Part shown: in pieces, positions 1-25,484 of the stretch
Position numbering within the stretch: the first letter of the stretch is position 1
Layout: each line of letters begins with the position of its first letter
The notes under the pieces: generated by a model
What the model was told of the DNA's origin: nothing
Database searches by the model: none
The model's input: the letters and a program-made list of their open reading frames with translations, nothing else
Position numbers and translations under genes: made by a program
Source: Rhabditoides inermis
Taxonomy: Eukaryota; Nematoda; Chromadorea; Rhabditida; Rhabditidae
DNA: 64,000 bases
Direction: 5' to 3'
Assembly: GCA_963966185.1 (NCBI GenBank)
Contig: CAWZYM010000129.1
Span: 562,001 to 626,000 of the forward strand

Positions 1-502
1 TCAGCATATGACTGACAGATCTGAACCCCACTGATCAGCATATGACTGACAGATCTGAACCCCACTGATCAGCATATGACTGACAGATCTGAACCCCACT
101 GATCAGCATATGACTGACAGATCTGAACCCCACTGATCAGCATATGACTGACAGATCTGAACCCCACTGATCAGCATATGACTGACAGATCTGAACCCCA
201 CTGATCAGCATATGACTGACAGATCTGAACCCCACTGATCAGCATATGACTGACAGATCTGAACCCCACTGATCAGCATATGACTGACAGATCTGAACCC
301 CACTGATCAGCATATGACTGACAGATCTGAACCCCACTGATCAGCATATGACTGACAGATCTGAACCCCACTGATCAGCATATGACTGACAGATCTGAAC
401 CCCACTGATCAGCATATGACTGACAGATCTGAACCCCACTGATCAGCATATGACTGACAGATCTGAACCCCACTGATCAGCATATGACTGACAGATCTGA
501 AC
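1..502. repeat. 34-bp tandem satellite, about 14.7 copies
   Basis: A 34-bp unit repeats head to tail without visible change from base 1 to about 502, so the array probably continues beyond the left edge. Each unit contains CATATG and AGATCT, and unit junctions form the palindrome CTGATCAG. The array ends abruptly at 503. There is no spacer diversity. It lies on the 3' side of the last visible transporter exon, so it is probably inside an intron of that gene or just beyond it. Confidence 0.97.
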
Positions 503-721
503 ATGCAAGGGTGGATCTCGTATTTCATTGACTGCTCTAGGGAAAATATACCTGTTCAAGAATAAAACACTATAGATAATCGTAGAACTACAAACCGTCA
601 GATTTTTTTAGGTTTACACAAGTTTGTACAAGAAACTTATTGAGCACGCAAGAACGTTAATCATTTAAAACATATTTCTAACATAACAACTAAACAATTA
701 AACATTTAAAAAAATTCGTAC

Positions 722-13596
<12,875 letters not shown>

Positions 13597-14458
13597 GTGT
13601 GCAGCACCCGTGCTGAAAACAGCATTATCAATATATCACCGGAAGTGATCAATACAACACTAAATCACAGCCAAAAAAACGTTCACAAAAATCGCGCAAA
13701 AATAAACCGCGACGGAGCGCGAGAATGCCAAAATACGAGAGCTGCGCGCAGCGGAGCTGCAACTCGACAAATGCCGGAGTCGTTACATTTATCGAATTTG
13801 GCCGAAAGGACCCGAGACAAGAAAACAGCGTTTTCGGCGGAACGAAAATAGAAGGGGGGGGGGTGGAATATACATTTCTCGATATACGACGACGGACACG
13901 CGACGACTTATTGGGCGAATATAAACAGAGCACACGCAAAGATGCGAGGGCGTTGAGGTGTCCAGAGGCAGAGAGAAGAGAAGGGATTCCGCGCACACTC
14001 AACCGAGAGAAGTTAAGCAAATCCACTTTCGGCGCACAAGCGTGTGTGTGTGTAGGGAGTACGGATACGCCATGGATGAATGGACGCGGCGAGTTGCAAA
14101 AAGAGGCGCGAAATGGGAAAGTGAGAGATAGAAGGACATTGATTCAAATACCAAAACCACTCATTTCACACTCTCTCACTCACTCTCACTCTCGCCACGT
14201 CTCTACTACTAATTGGAGCCACTGCGCCCGGATACAACCTACTTACTATACTAGTACGGCTATACGAGTACGACTTCAGGTATGGTCAGACGCTAGTAGT
14301 GAGATATAGAAAACAACGCCTCTCTCTCATCATGCACGAAGTGAGAGAAAGAGAGGGGGAGACGAGAGAGAAAGACTCACTGGCGGGCGGAATCGATCGC
14401 TCGCTTCTCTGCCACGCTCGCACACGCCTTCCGCTCTCTCGTACGCGTCTTCGTCTCT

Positions 14459-14498
<40 letters not shown>

Positions 14499-14609
14499 AA
14501 ATGAGCACTCCATTTTCAGCCGCCGGCTCGCACATCTCTGCCGATGACACATCACGATTAGAGAACTGCTGCAGAATGTCCCCGACACACTTACGGCGAT
14601 TGCCCCACT

Positions 14610-14647
<38 letters not shown>

Positions 14648-14658
14648 CCTCCCTCCCT

Positions 14659-14702
<44 letters not shown>

Positions 14703-14973
14703 TTACACACACTCGCATATATACTCGAGTTACGCTCGTCTAAACTGTTTGCTGCCACTCAGAACGTGTAAGCGAGAAGAAATTGAGAACGCGACGCGAG
14801 CGTAGTCCACTCGAAATTTCATAGTGTGAGTGTGAGACATTGAAACAAAAGACCAACGGGAAAGTGTGGTAGTGTGATATAGACAACAAATCTCTGCTCG
14901 CAAACCGCAATCGATGAGCAGTGTGAGCAGAGAAAGAATTCACATATAAACGCCTGAGGACATGCTGTAAGAG

Positions 14974-15011
<38 letters not shown>

Positions 15012-15093
15012 ACTCTCTCACTTTCTCTTTCTCTCTCTCTCTCTCTCTCCTGACTCTCTCTCACTCACTCACTGACAGAAGAATGACGGCAGT

Positions 15094-15131
<38 letters not shown>

Positions 15132-15534
15132 GGACGGATCCCGTGGAAAAAGAGACGACGCTGTGATTGCAACACGCAAACGCGAGTGTTCTATCGCAAC
15201 AAACATGATTCACACAAAGGGGCAATAGATTTCAAAGACTGCAGCTTCGAAAAACACCACTGCAAAACATATACAAAATATACAATGATCGATCCCAATG
15301 TAACGGCTAGGTAGAAACCGACAGCGGTGCCAAGTGTGTCAATCACGCCTGTACTGATAGAGCGGGGTGATAAATGATAACGACTGTTTTGGCGTGCTGA
15401 GACAGAGCACATTGCTCTCAGTCCGTAAATATCATAACTGTAATTGAGTGCATTTGATCAATCAAGGCAACTATGAGAATGTATGGTAAACATGTGCTTG
15501 GATTTATTCGCATGTGCGTGACTGATTCATTTTA

Positions 15535-15624
<90 letters not shown>

Positions 15625-15939
15625 TCTCTCTCTCCCTCTCTCTCTCTCTCCTCTTCCAAGCCAATCACACGCCACATTGTGCTCTTTCTCATGATGCTTC
15701 CCCATTCCCACACAACTCTGAAAATACACACTGCCCTCCGTTTCTCATCCGATTTTGGCGTTTGTGACGGCATCGGAGATTATCTTTCCCAACAAAAAAA
15801 ACGAGACCGTGTTTCAGCGACACAAAACCACAGCGCATCAAAGTTTATCAGTGATTACGGGATAATACCGGCGTGAGATCGAACGTTACGAATATGCAAA
15901 TTACGTACATAAATGTAAAAAAAACATTCTAGAAAGATT
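13597..15939. other. Intergenic DNA upstream of the transporter, CT/GA repeats
   Basis: The region lies between the transporter start (13596) and the stop of the Kunitz/lustrin gene (15940), both on the minus strand. Long (CT)n or (GA)n blocks lie at about 14460-14495, 14612-14697, 14978-15065, 15099-15127 and 15540-15650. It presumably contains the transporter promoter, but no core element can be assigned. Open frames here are repeat translations. Confidence 0.55.
15541..15650. repeat. (CT)n microsatellite, about 110 bp
   Basis: A nearly pure CT tract with a few CC interruptions, downstream of the Kunitz/lustrin gene. It is one of the longest of the dinucleotide tracts that recur every 1-2 kb in this window. 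Confidence 0.97.
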
Positions 15940-16451
15940 TCAGTTCTTCATGATGACGTCCATTGAGCAGCACGAGAATCTGGAAATAATCAAACTCTAT
16001 TTTAAAAAATAATTAAACTGTGTTTGTAAAATTAGTTGTGAAATTGCAAAATTATAAAGGGAAAAATTGTAAAATTGTAATGAAAAAGAGAATCGTAATC
16101 TAAAATTATGATATGATTGAAAAACTCACTTCCTCAATTGCACATTGTACTGGCAGAAGAATCCGTACTCGGGGCAGCCTGTCGGATCGCCTATGCGACA
16201 CTCGCGAGAGGTTATCACAGTCGGACAGAACGGATCTGAAACAGAAGAATACTTTGACCGGCTTTGTTCCCTTATGATTACGGTAGGAAAATAATTTGGC
16301 CAGCTTCGTTTCCTTAGGATTACGGTAGGAGAATAATTTGACCTAGTCGCTCACCAGTTGTGTATTCCGTGGTGGACAGTGGTGCTCTGGATGTGACCGT
16401 GTAGACGTATTCGACCACCTCATTGCTCTTCGCTTCTGAAAGGCATTGCTT

Positions 16452-16503
<52 letters not shown>

Positions 16504-16541
16504 GAGAGAGAGCGACAGCGAGAGAGAGAGAGAGAAAGATT

Positions 16542-16591
<50 letters not shown>

Positions 16592-17084
16592 CACCCCTAC
16601 CTTCCTCCTCCTCTTCATCCACAGTCTTCCACCCGCCATTCTTCAGCCCCTTCTTCTGTGCCTTGTCCTTGCCGATTATGACCTGAAATCTCTCTCTCCC
16701 TCTCTCCCTCTCTCTTCCCCCCTCTCTCTCTCTCTCCCTCCCTCCCTCACCCTCTTCTTCTCTTCTGGAATGAGTATCCTCCCTCTCTCCACTATCTCTT
16801 CCTGCTTCTCGAACCGACAGCACACCGATCGCTGGAATATGTCTCCCGGCGCGCGCACGCAGATAGAGTCACCTGGATTTTTGTAGCCTTTATGAGTTAA
16901 TCACCTTTTAATGAGCATGATTGTTTTCATTACACGGTGACAAAGGATATTTGCGCATCTATTGTGCGAAATGTTGTATACGTTGCGGTGGGTGTATAGC
17001 TTTGCGGGAAACAGAAAAATAACAATTGGCGTATTGGTGACTCAGATTCAGAGAATCATGAATGTTCTTCATATACATTTTGTT

Positions 17085-17135
<51 letters not shown>

Positions 17136-17277
17136 CGCCTGGACATGTGAACTCTCTCCCTTGTGCGGAGCTGCACTCATAGACGAGTTGTGTTCCTTCG
17201 TAGTAGATTGGATCCGAGTCACGGGGACAGCTGGGGGAATCTCTCTCTCTCTCTCTCTCTTCCCCTCTCTCTCTCTT

Positions 17278-17320
<43 letters not shown>

Positions 17321-20300
17321 TCCCTCTACTCACCTCAAAAAAGTATCATATGAATGCTTCTCCTTCTTCCTTGTATTTGTCTTCATAACACTCTTCTTGT
17401 GAGTGATCAAATCTTCCGGCTTCGTCTCAACTTTCGTCAACTCCGGGAGCTCCTTGTGGATGTCTGAAACTTCAATTTACAAATCAATTTACTTTCTGTG
17501 GACGTGATTATACCAATGAGTCTGCGCGGCGGCTTGAAAGGCCCCTTCTCCTCCTCCTCCTTCTCTTGGCTCTCCTCCTCCTCCTCCTGCTCTTCCTCCT
17601 GCTCCTCCTCTCCCTCCTCCTCCAACTCGTTTGTCTCGTATCCACCGATGTACCCCTTCGCCGGACTCTTTCGGATGTTCTTCTTCCGCGATTTCAGGCG
17701 CAGGTGGTTGGGACTAGAAAAGTAGTGATATTGTATTAATGATATTGTATAGGAAGAGAGAGAGGGAAGAGAGAGAGAGAGAGCGAGAGAGAGAGAAAGA
17801 GAGAGAGAAAGAAAGAGAGAGAGAGAGGGAGGGAGAGAGAGGGAGACAGAGAGAGACGTATGCCTACCTTTCACTGCAGCAGAACCCGACCACTCCCCCA
17901 TCTGCGGATTGACACAGGAAGCCCACGCGGCATCTGACAAACAATCGATATTTATGATGTTATCAAAATCAAATCAAAAGCTTTATCCAGGAACTCTATA
18001 CACCTATAAACAATCCAATCGTTTGCTTCGCTATGGAGCTGGTCCCGTGAGCATTATTGAGATATAAAACAATCTTGTCTACATGGCGACCATTATTGAT
18101 TGATCGAACACTTGGTTTATTATTTATTGACTTTCCCCACCTGCTCACTCCCACCGTGCAACGTATCGGCTGGAGAGTATAGGGATCGAGGTAGGCATGG
18201 GTCGCGGTGGGGCACGTCGCTGAAATCATATGTTCGTACGTACGTTCGTCGTTCGTACGTACGTGAGGTACGTTCGTCGCTGAAAATATATGGTAGCATT
18301 CTATATACATTGAAAGAAACGATGAAATTGAAATACACCCAGGTCGTGTCGGTTATAGTTTGTGTGAAACGTACGCACAATTCGCTGAATGCGAGGGATG
18401 AGACTTTTCGCTTGACTTTTCACCACAAGCACATGACGTGAAAAACTAGTGAGAAGTAATAACTTTGGCAGATTCATGTATTCAACACTTGTTTGTATAC
18501 TACAACTACATAAATATGTAGGTCTTTTTTCACGTCATCGTAATCCAAGAACCATATCTTGATCTCGACCAGGAGGACACCGGATGCAACCGATAAACCA
18601 AAAAGAAAAAAGTAAGATAGATAAAGTGGAATGGAGGTTGGGAGAATTGACAAGCAAACAGGCCACCCACCAGTGATCTTCTCCTCGCAGCAGAAGCCCC
18701 AGCGACTTCCCAGCACTGCTGGGTGGCACACATGGCCAGAGGGACAGTCCGAGGCTGCAAGGGGTACGGTATGAGTACTGTAAGGGTACACCGATTGGAG
18801 ATGAACAAATGATGTGTTGTAGTAGTGCTGCAAAGAGAAACTTGTGGAGAACATTAGACGTCGGCGTACTATTAGCGTAAGAAAACAGCTTTATGCGCTT
18901 CATCTTTTTCATTGCACACCATGCTCGCCGTGAGATCATATTGACAGTGCTTGAAACGTACATGCTTGTGATAAGAAACGTATTCACCTCAAGTACTAAT
19001 CTCACTACTGGTCACTGTGATGAAATAGAATGAAAATGAAATATACCGTAATACTAATTACTAATAGACTACAGTACCTGCCATCGGATCGCACTTGAGT
19101 GATCTCGATGTGAGCGGATGGAGATAGGGAGACTGGCCCAGTGGACACACCTGAAATGAAAAAAAGCTACGTTTCAGGAAACTCATAAATGCAATTGATA
19201 TGAATACACAATAATTATATCAGTAACCTGAGCCACATACATATTTTACACTGACTGCACTTTCGAATACTTTACTACTTTCATGTTTGTAGTAGGTCTA
19301 TGGTCAGGGAATAATCGCCGACATTCGCAGAGGAATCAGAGAAAAGTGTGCCAATGCGAAGTAATTACATTGTCATGAAAATGTTACTACGTCACTACCG
19401 TAACCCACCCCTGTCTCAGGACTGCAGCAATGACCCGCCCCCGCCTGTCCCACACACAGAAAGTCGGGAGGACAGCTGTCGATGTGGGTGTCCGGACGAC
19501 ACCGCAGGGCCTGTATCGATTGGTTATCGATCGATCGATCGTATGATTGAATACCTGTGATGAGAGTGGATCGGAGAAGGCGACTTCTCCAGCAGCGCAT
19601 CCCACTGAAATATCTGTGTACTTTTATTGCAAATTGACCCTAAACAAATTAAATTTGTATTTCACAATCAGATAAGTATATTCACTGAAACGTATGATGT
19701 TTCATGTTTGAAATGACAAGTATTTTCTACTACACCGCGGGCCTGAGATAGAGATGCGAGATACATTTGTTCGAAGTTGAAGGACATTTTGGAGATTTCT
19801 ATTCTACTGTCCGTCTCTCACCCACCCTGCTTGGTGTAGCCACAGCACACGTGTCGTCGGAAGAGCGAGTCGAACATGCACCTGAACAACACAGTATCAG
19901 TCATCTTCTTTGCCTAGTCTAGATTCTACACAAGTATGCACAAAACCAGCAAGTCTCGGCCATTAAAATGACCTACTTTACTACAGTACCACAAACTGCA
20001 GAACTCACTTTCCCCCTTCTGGGCAGGCGCCAGTGGGACAGAGGAGGGGGCCGCCATTCGACTGCATGATAGACTCGCCCGATGGACAGGCTGTAAGAAG
20101 GTAGAAGGATTCGGAAGTCAAGTGAAGTAGATCGAGCATTTTCTAGAGCTCTAGAGCGTATTACTTTCAGAACCTGTTTTGTCTTCAAACATATACATGG
20201 TGTCATTGTTCCCACACGATTGTCGGGGTATATAATGAAAGCCCTGTAAAAGCGCTCGACGTCGACGTCGACGTCATTTTCTCATTGTCTGGGTTGTGTC

Positions 20301-20932
20301 TGGGTCGACCGAGAAAATTGGAAAACGGGTGATTCCCAATACCCTATTCGCTTCAACGCTTTTCCTTTATATTACTTTATTCGAAATTAGAGTTTCTTGA
20401 CTGAAATTCGCACGCTGCTTGTTTTCGCACTTTGCTTGTTTTTTTCCATTACGTTTCACTCTCACTTTATTCATAATCTGCTGTTTTAATTTTTCAATTG
20501 TTCCATTGGACTACTTTTGTGAATTAATTGAGTTCCAACTCACCCGTACTCAGACAGAAACTCTCGCACGCCTCGATTGTTGGAAATCTGAAAATAGAAA
20601 TCAATCACTGTGACGAAATTCTATGCGTATTTTCAATACAATAAATCAATAAATCAATACAACACTCTGCCCCCCACCTGTTCTCATTGGCGCCGAGGCA
20701 GTTCATGAACTTGAAGCTGCGACAACGAAGTGTGTTCTGGTCAAAGTAGAAGCTGAAAGATAACTATGGCATGTGGTTTTAATCAATAACCTGTAGAGAA
20801 TCGCAAAGAACCGCGGGTTTGGAGCAAGTAAGTGACGTCAACTTACTCGAACCTTTCACCACCTACCTCTGCAAGGGGAAAAATCGTCATTCAAACTTCA
20901 GTGGGCGGATGATTCATCATTCCTCTTATCCG

Positions 20933-20969
<37 letters not shown>

Positions 20970-21840
20970 CCCACTTCTCCACGGGTGGATGGTTGCAGTC
21001 TCCATAGCCGGGCGAGGGAGGCAGCGTGCAGCGAGTCTCTGAAAAAACAACATGACACATTCTTCCCGCATAGTCAACGGAAACTTTCACAGTTAGACTT
21101 TTTTCACAGTTATATACATGTTTCACAAAAAAATGACTGAATTCTGATTGCATAATGACTCTAATATCATTAGAGTATGTGTAAAAGTGACGAGCCCGAG
21201 AAGTAACTGTATGGGTACACAGCTAGACAGCTACAAGGATAGAATGCTTAAAGGCTAAGCCTATAGGCCTAGAAAGATGTTTTGAAGTATAGACGTCACT
21301 GCCATAGTAGCCGTACCCTTGGCGGCGCAGCAGTAGCTGATGGGGGTGTCGAAGTGGCGGCGGCCTGTGGAGGTGCAGGTGCGGGAGGGGGTGCAGTCGG
21401 AAGAGGACTGCAAGGGAAGATCTCTCTCTCTCTCTATCGCTCTATCATCTCTTTCTCTCTCCCTCTCTCTTTCTCTCCCTCTCTCCCATCTCCCTCCTCC
21501 GCCTTATAAATTGCGATCTTTTGTGGGAGTAAGAGAACAGACTGTACCTTACACCAGATCACGTTTCCAGCTCGTGTCTTTTCCGCCGGCGTACCATCCG
21601 CACACAAGTCTGGAAAAGATGTGTAATTACTTTTCTAATTTGTGTTTGATGCGTTCTTTTATTATATTATTATATTCGTGCGAGCATGCAGGGAATTGCA
21701 ATTGAAAGTATGTTACCAGTAAACATCTTCCGTGAAACGTAAATTGCAAAAGTACATGAGTAATAGTGAAACGTACCTTTCGGGATCTCCCCATATCGCT
21801 GAGCGAGCGTGAGAGGTATGAATAAGAGGAAAAGAATCAT
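15940..21840 (-). CDS. Secreted Kunitz and lustrin-type cysteine-rich protein
   Basis: Predicted extracellular matrix or protease-inhibitor protein of roughly 640 residues in about 22 exons. The start at 21840 gives signal peptide MILFLLFIPLTLAQ and follows an acceptor-like TTTCAG, consistent with trans-splicing. Exons near 21318-21417, 20976-21041, 20678-20753 and 20543-20588 encode a Kunitz/BPTI domain, with CTLPPSPGYGDC, FYFDQNTLRC, FMNCLGANENRF and ACESFC in order. Several lustrin/EB-like modules with a CPxG...C...CC pattern follow: CPSGESI...HVCCG (20091-19823), CPPDFLC...GHCCSP (19404-19513), CPSGHVC...GFCCEE (18668-18757), and CRVGFLCQ...GFCCSE. Next comes a Lys/Glu-rich linker (17511-17713), two more Cys modules, and a C terminus FSCCSMDVIMKN ending at 15940. 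One donor near 17135 may be GC rather than GT. Kunitz plus lustrin repeats are typical of nematodes. The specific orthologue is not identified. Confidence 0.85.
18537..18610 (+). mobile_element. 5'-truncated SINE, 3' segment only
   Basis: The stretch resembling CGTAATCCAAGAACC, then TCTTGATCTCGACCAGGAGG, then CCGGATGCAACCG with an A-rich tail matches the 3' part of the fuller SINE at 40797-41059 at roughly 80% by eye. It lies in an intron of the Kunitz/lustrin gene, antisense to it. Confidence 0.65.
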
Positions 21841-23090
21841 TCTGAAATTGCGACAAAGTCAATAAAATGAATGTAAATGGACGAAACAATCTGCGAGATA
21901 TTTGGATCTCCAACATCACTGAATTTCGAGACATGTCGCAATCACAATATTTGCATATCTCAAGACATGACTTCGACTATGCATACAAACACCATAGACG
22001 GAGGCAATAGACGGAGAAGTGTGAATGGTCCCTTCACAGTCAAGAGGCCCCTTGAGATGCGGGGGACGGGATATCGCTATCACTTCTTATCACCACAGGA
22101 ACTCCAAATCTGGTGAGCGGCGCTCACTCGTGAATACCGGAAAAAGGAAGAGGGAGGGAGTGTTTAATCAGAGTTTGTTCTTGATCTGATATCTGATAAT
22201 GACCAAATTGATAAATTTGCATATCGACATACGAATAGAAAGACTGAAAGTGTTAGGCGCGTGCGTGACTATAATGAGCTGATCACAAGGACAATCAAAA
22301 GAAACGGCGAGAGGGAGGGAGTGCGGGAGTGCTCAGAGAGGGGAGAGCAGGTGAGAGAGTGTGCAAACAGAGAGGATCAGAGAAGTGGGCGCACCGCCGG
22401 CGGCGATTGACCATTAACACCTCAGTAGCCAAACAAACGCCGCCAACGTTTGAGGGGAATGAACTAAAATTGACATGATTAATTTCACTCTTTACATGAG
22501 TTTCCACTTCTTTTCTTGGACCACATTTCAGTTTGTATAATAGTAACCCTCATTTTTATATATATAGTGAGATGTATTATGTATAAGAGTATAAACATTT
22601 TGTGCTTCAGAGTACATTACTCTTTTTCATTAATCAAAGGGCACACGTGCGTGCGTTGGCGGAATGGCTCTGTTTACAACCCGAGAGAGATGTAATTTGC
22701 ATATTTGTACTTTTCTTGAAAATTTGAAAGTTGATACCTGTTTTTCTAACAACTTCTTTATTAATTCATATCTCGTCGTGTCTCACCCCTCTTTTAATCA
22801 AGTCAATTTCTTCCGGTCACCTTATCAACTGTATTTCTTGCTCTCTCTCTCTCTCTCCCTCTCTCTCTTTCTCTCTCTCCCTCTCTCCCTCTCCTCCCTC
22901 CCCCTGCTCCTTCTCCTGCTCCATTTCTGCTCCGTTCACGGCGCACTCAATCATAAAATAACCGTAGCCGCAGAGAGAATTAATACCTTCCGAGAATACA
23001 TACGATTGCCGCAAAAAAGTCACTATAATATTATTAGGCATAATAACATGTATAGTGATATCACTCTATTAATACCACTATATTATGCGA
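21841..23090. other. Intergenic DNA 5' of the Kunitz/lustrin gene
   Basis: No gene is supported. There is a CT-rich block near 22843-22900. The region includes the promoter side of the Kunitz/lustrin gene, whose start codon is at 21840. Confidence 0.5.
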
Positions 23091-23250
23091 GCGGCGCTTA
23101 GTGTAGTGGTTAGCGACCCCCTCATCTTGAAGGCTACCTTTACCTTTACCCTTTTTAGAAAATGACGACGACCAGTGGTTGTACCGTATGCACTTGTTGT
23201 AAAGTCAGGATATAGCGATTCTGGATAAATGATTGATTGATTGATTGATT
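23091..23250 (+). mobile_element. tRNA-derived SINE with (GATT)n tail
   Basis: The head GCTTAGTGTAGTGGTTAGCG resembles a tRNA A-box/D-arm. The body leads to AGCGATTCTGGATAAATGAT and a GATT repeat tail ending at 23250. The same body and tail occur at 39187-39266 and, behind a different tRNA head, at 44366-44438. A tRNA head, a short unrelated body and a simple-repeat tail are the usual marks of a SINE. No target-site duplication was confirmed. Confidence 0.75.
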
Positions 23251-23457
23251 AACAACGACCAGTGATAACAACTCGTACACTTTATTCTCTTATTGTGTGT
23301 GGCGATGTGTGACGTCACATACACACTCACACAAAATACACACACACACATTGAATACAATAGCGAGAGGAGAGAGAGAGAGATTACACTGGCTGCTGGA
23401 GAGAGATCTGGGGGGGCGGGGCGTCGGCGGGCGGGGCTTCGTCGAAATCGTCGGCAG

Positions 23458-23593
23458 TTAGCCGAAACGGAACATTGGCAAGTCGGCCGCGTTCTAAAAA
23501 AAAGTTTGAATAAATGGACACTATGTATAAATTAATCTTCACTACGCAAGGTGCCTTTCATAAACATTTTGAAACGTATCACACACTAAAAAG

Positions 23594-23639
<46 letters not shown>

Positions 23640-23798
23640 CAGAGAGAGAGAGAGGGGGGGAGAGAGAGGAGCTGGTCCGCTACCTGGATCTGTCTGAGTC
23701 CCTTCTCGTTGCGCGCCTGTCTGTGGAGGACGAGGGTCCGTCGCGGTCGGGACATCGGAATGTCTTCGTAGAGAGGCTCTTGCTGCGCGGCTGGAAAG

Positions 23799-23845
<47 letters not shown>

Positions 23846-25187
23846 ATTATATATATATAATATATATAAAATAACTGCCAATACACAAATAATTCCGATT
23901 CCCGCAGGCTCGAAGTGCACGGGATTGAGTAGTTTTTTTTTAAACGATAGATTGTCTACGACTAAACTTTGTGTTTCATCTGCGATGTTGAATCAATTAA
24001 ATCAAGTTGTTGTACTATAATTATCAATTAACTTTCTATCACAGCTACAGGACTATTGTTTTACTCAAGTGTCGTCGCAAAGGATTCTTATACTACATCA
24101 CTTCGTGTTTTTTCCTCATTCATTGCTGATCTGATGTGTTTAATTGTGATACGAACAGTTACGAGCTATAATGTTTACTAAAAAAAAATAACTACTACTG
24201 TTTTTGTTTTGCTGGATAAAAAGAATTGCATATACTTAGTTATTGCATCATGTCATTGCCAATAACAAATAATGACGTTGCTATGATATCATTCATTCTG
24301 TATAGTATGCTAAAAGTGGCTTGGAAACGGAAATACAGCAAAAACATGATTGTCAGCGGTTTCATTGCGAAACCGATGACAAATCGCGCTAAAATTAGAT
24401 AATTCAGTATCGATTAAACCTATGGTTTGATTTCGTCAGAGCGACACATCACCGTGTAGACATCACCCCACTCCACCCACTCGTTCACTTCTTCCCTTCT
24501 ATCCTCTCTATCCTCTCTCTCTCTCCCTCTCTCTCTCCTTCTTTCCCTCATTCTCTCCTTCTTTCTCCCCCTCTCCCCCCTCTCCCTCTCCCTCTCCTCT
24601 CCTTCTCCCTCTTATGTCAGTAATCCAATCGGCCACCTTTCACTGCAGTGAGACATGAGAAGTGTACATGCATTAATTCGCAATGTGTCAATTCTCGCAG
24701 CGATCTCCCTCTCTCCCTCTCCCCCCTCTCTCTCCCATCTCCCATCTCCCATCTCCCTCCTCCGTCTTCCAAATTTACGAACTTTTGTGGCGCGCAAAAC
24801 ACGGAATGATCGAATATCGCAGACAGTGTGAATAATCGGGTGATTGTTTGACATTGAAAACATACGTGCGAACATCAGAAACCCTGCGACTCTTCTGTGC
24901 CCTTTTTCGGCTGAGTAGACATGAGTGTTTCATTCATGTGCACTTTCCTCCAACTAGTAAATACACTCGGCTACAAAATAAGATGGATCACCGGTCGCCG
25001 TGTTTCGGAACACATGATGAAAAGTTTTAATTTTCCCTGTCTCCCTCTAGGACTGTTGATATGATAATCGTTGGCGCTACACACAACTTCCCTATACCCT
25101 ACACATCAAAACATCATCAATGAACCATTAGAGAGAGAGAGATAAAGAGAGAGAGACAGAGAGAGACAGAGAGAGAGAGAGAGAGGG

Positions 25188-25223
<36 letters not shown>

Positions 25224-25484
25224 AAACACTACCGACAACTATGTCTGTTCACCCTACATACACCATTCGTTGAGAAAAATAACCATTACCTTATTGAAAG
25301 CAGACCCAATACCTATCGTAACACATAGCCAAACTAGTAAACAAGTAAACAAACAAGTAAACAAACAAACAAACAACCCACCCCTTATCAACATCTGCAT
25401 GAACTCGGCTGGGACGGCGGCAGAGCGAACGAACGCCAGCACTACAGCTGCCACGATGAGACGAAGCCAGAACGCGCCGCGCAT
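23458..25484 (-). CDS. Predicted RFamide-like neuropeptide precursor
   Basis: Three exons join in phase into 81 residues: 25382-25484, 23684-23790 and 23458-23493. Exon 1 begins right after an acceptor-like CCTACAG and encodes a hydrophobic leader (RLIVAAVVLAFVRSAAVPA), so the product should be secreted. Exon 2 contains the basic site RPRR, then TLVLHRQARNEKGLRQIQ. Exon 3 is only 36 nt, encoding NAADLPMFRFG and a stop; a terminal RFG is the classic substrate for C-terminal amidation in FMRFamide-like peptides. Third-codon positions are mostly G or C in all three exons, supporting the frame. Processing at RPRR would give one long amidated peptide ending LPMFRF. No orthologue is recognised. The last exon also has a longer open frame in another phase, but it does not fit the exon-2 junction. 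Confidence 0.6.
23808..23872. repeat. (TA)n microsatellite
   Basis: Alternating TA with occasional TTA shifts, directly upstream (on the minus strand) of the second exon of the RFamide-like gene. Intronic. Confidence 0.9.
25131..25223. repeat. (GA)n tract with GACA interruptions
   Basis: A purine-rich dinucleotide tract in the first intron of the RFamide-like gene. On the transcribed strand it reads as a pyrimidine run. Confidence 0.95.

Noticed and set aside
1..502. CRISPR-like array
   Set aside because: Units are directly adjacent with no variable spacers, and the genome is eukaryotic; this is a satellite.
16320..16886. Long Ser/Leu or Arg/Glu open frames (also 14299-14743, 15473-15773, 36653-37156, 39145-39834, 52243-53027)
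   Set aside because: Translations of (CT)n/(GA)n repeats. Only the short exons embedded in them are coding.
23395..23493. Longer frame of the last RFamide-gene exon (RGRLANVPFRLTADDFDE...)
   Set aside because: It needs a 1-nt carry from exon 2, but exon 2 in its GC3-rich frame ends in phase 0; kept only as an alternative.
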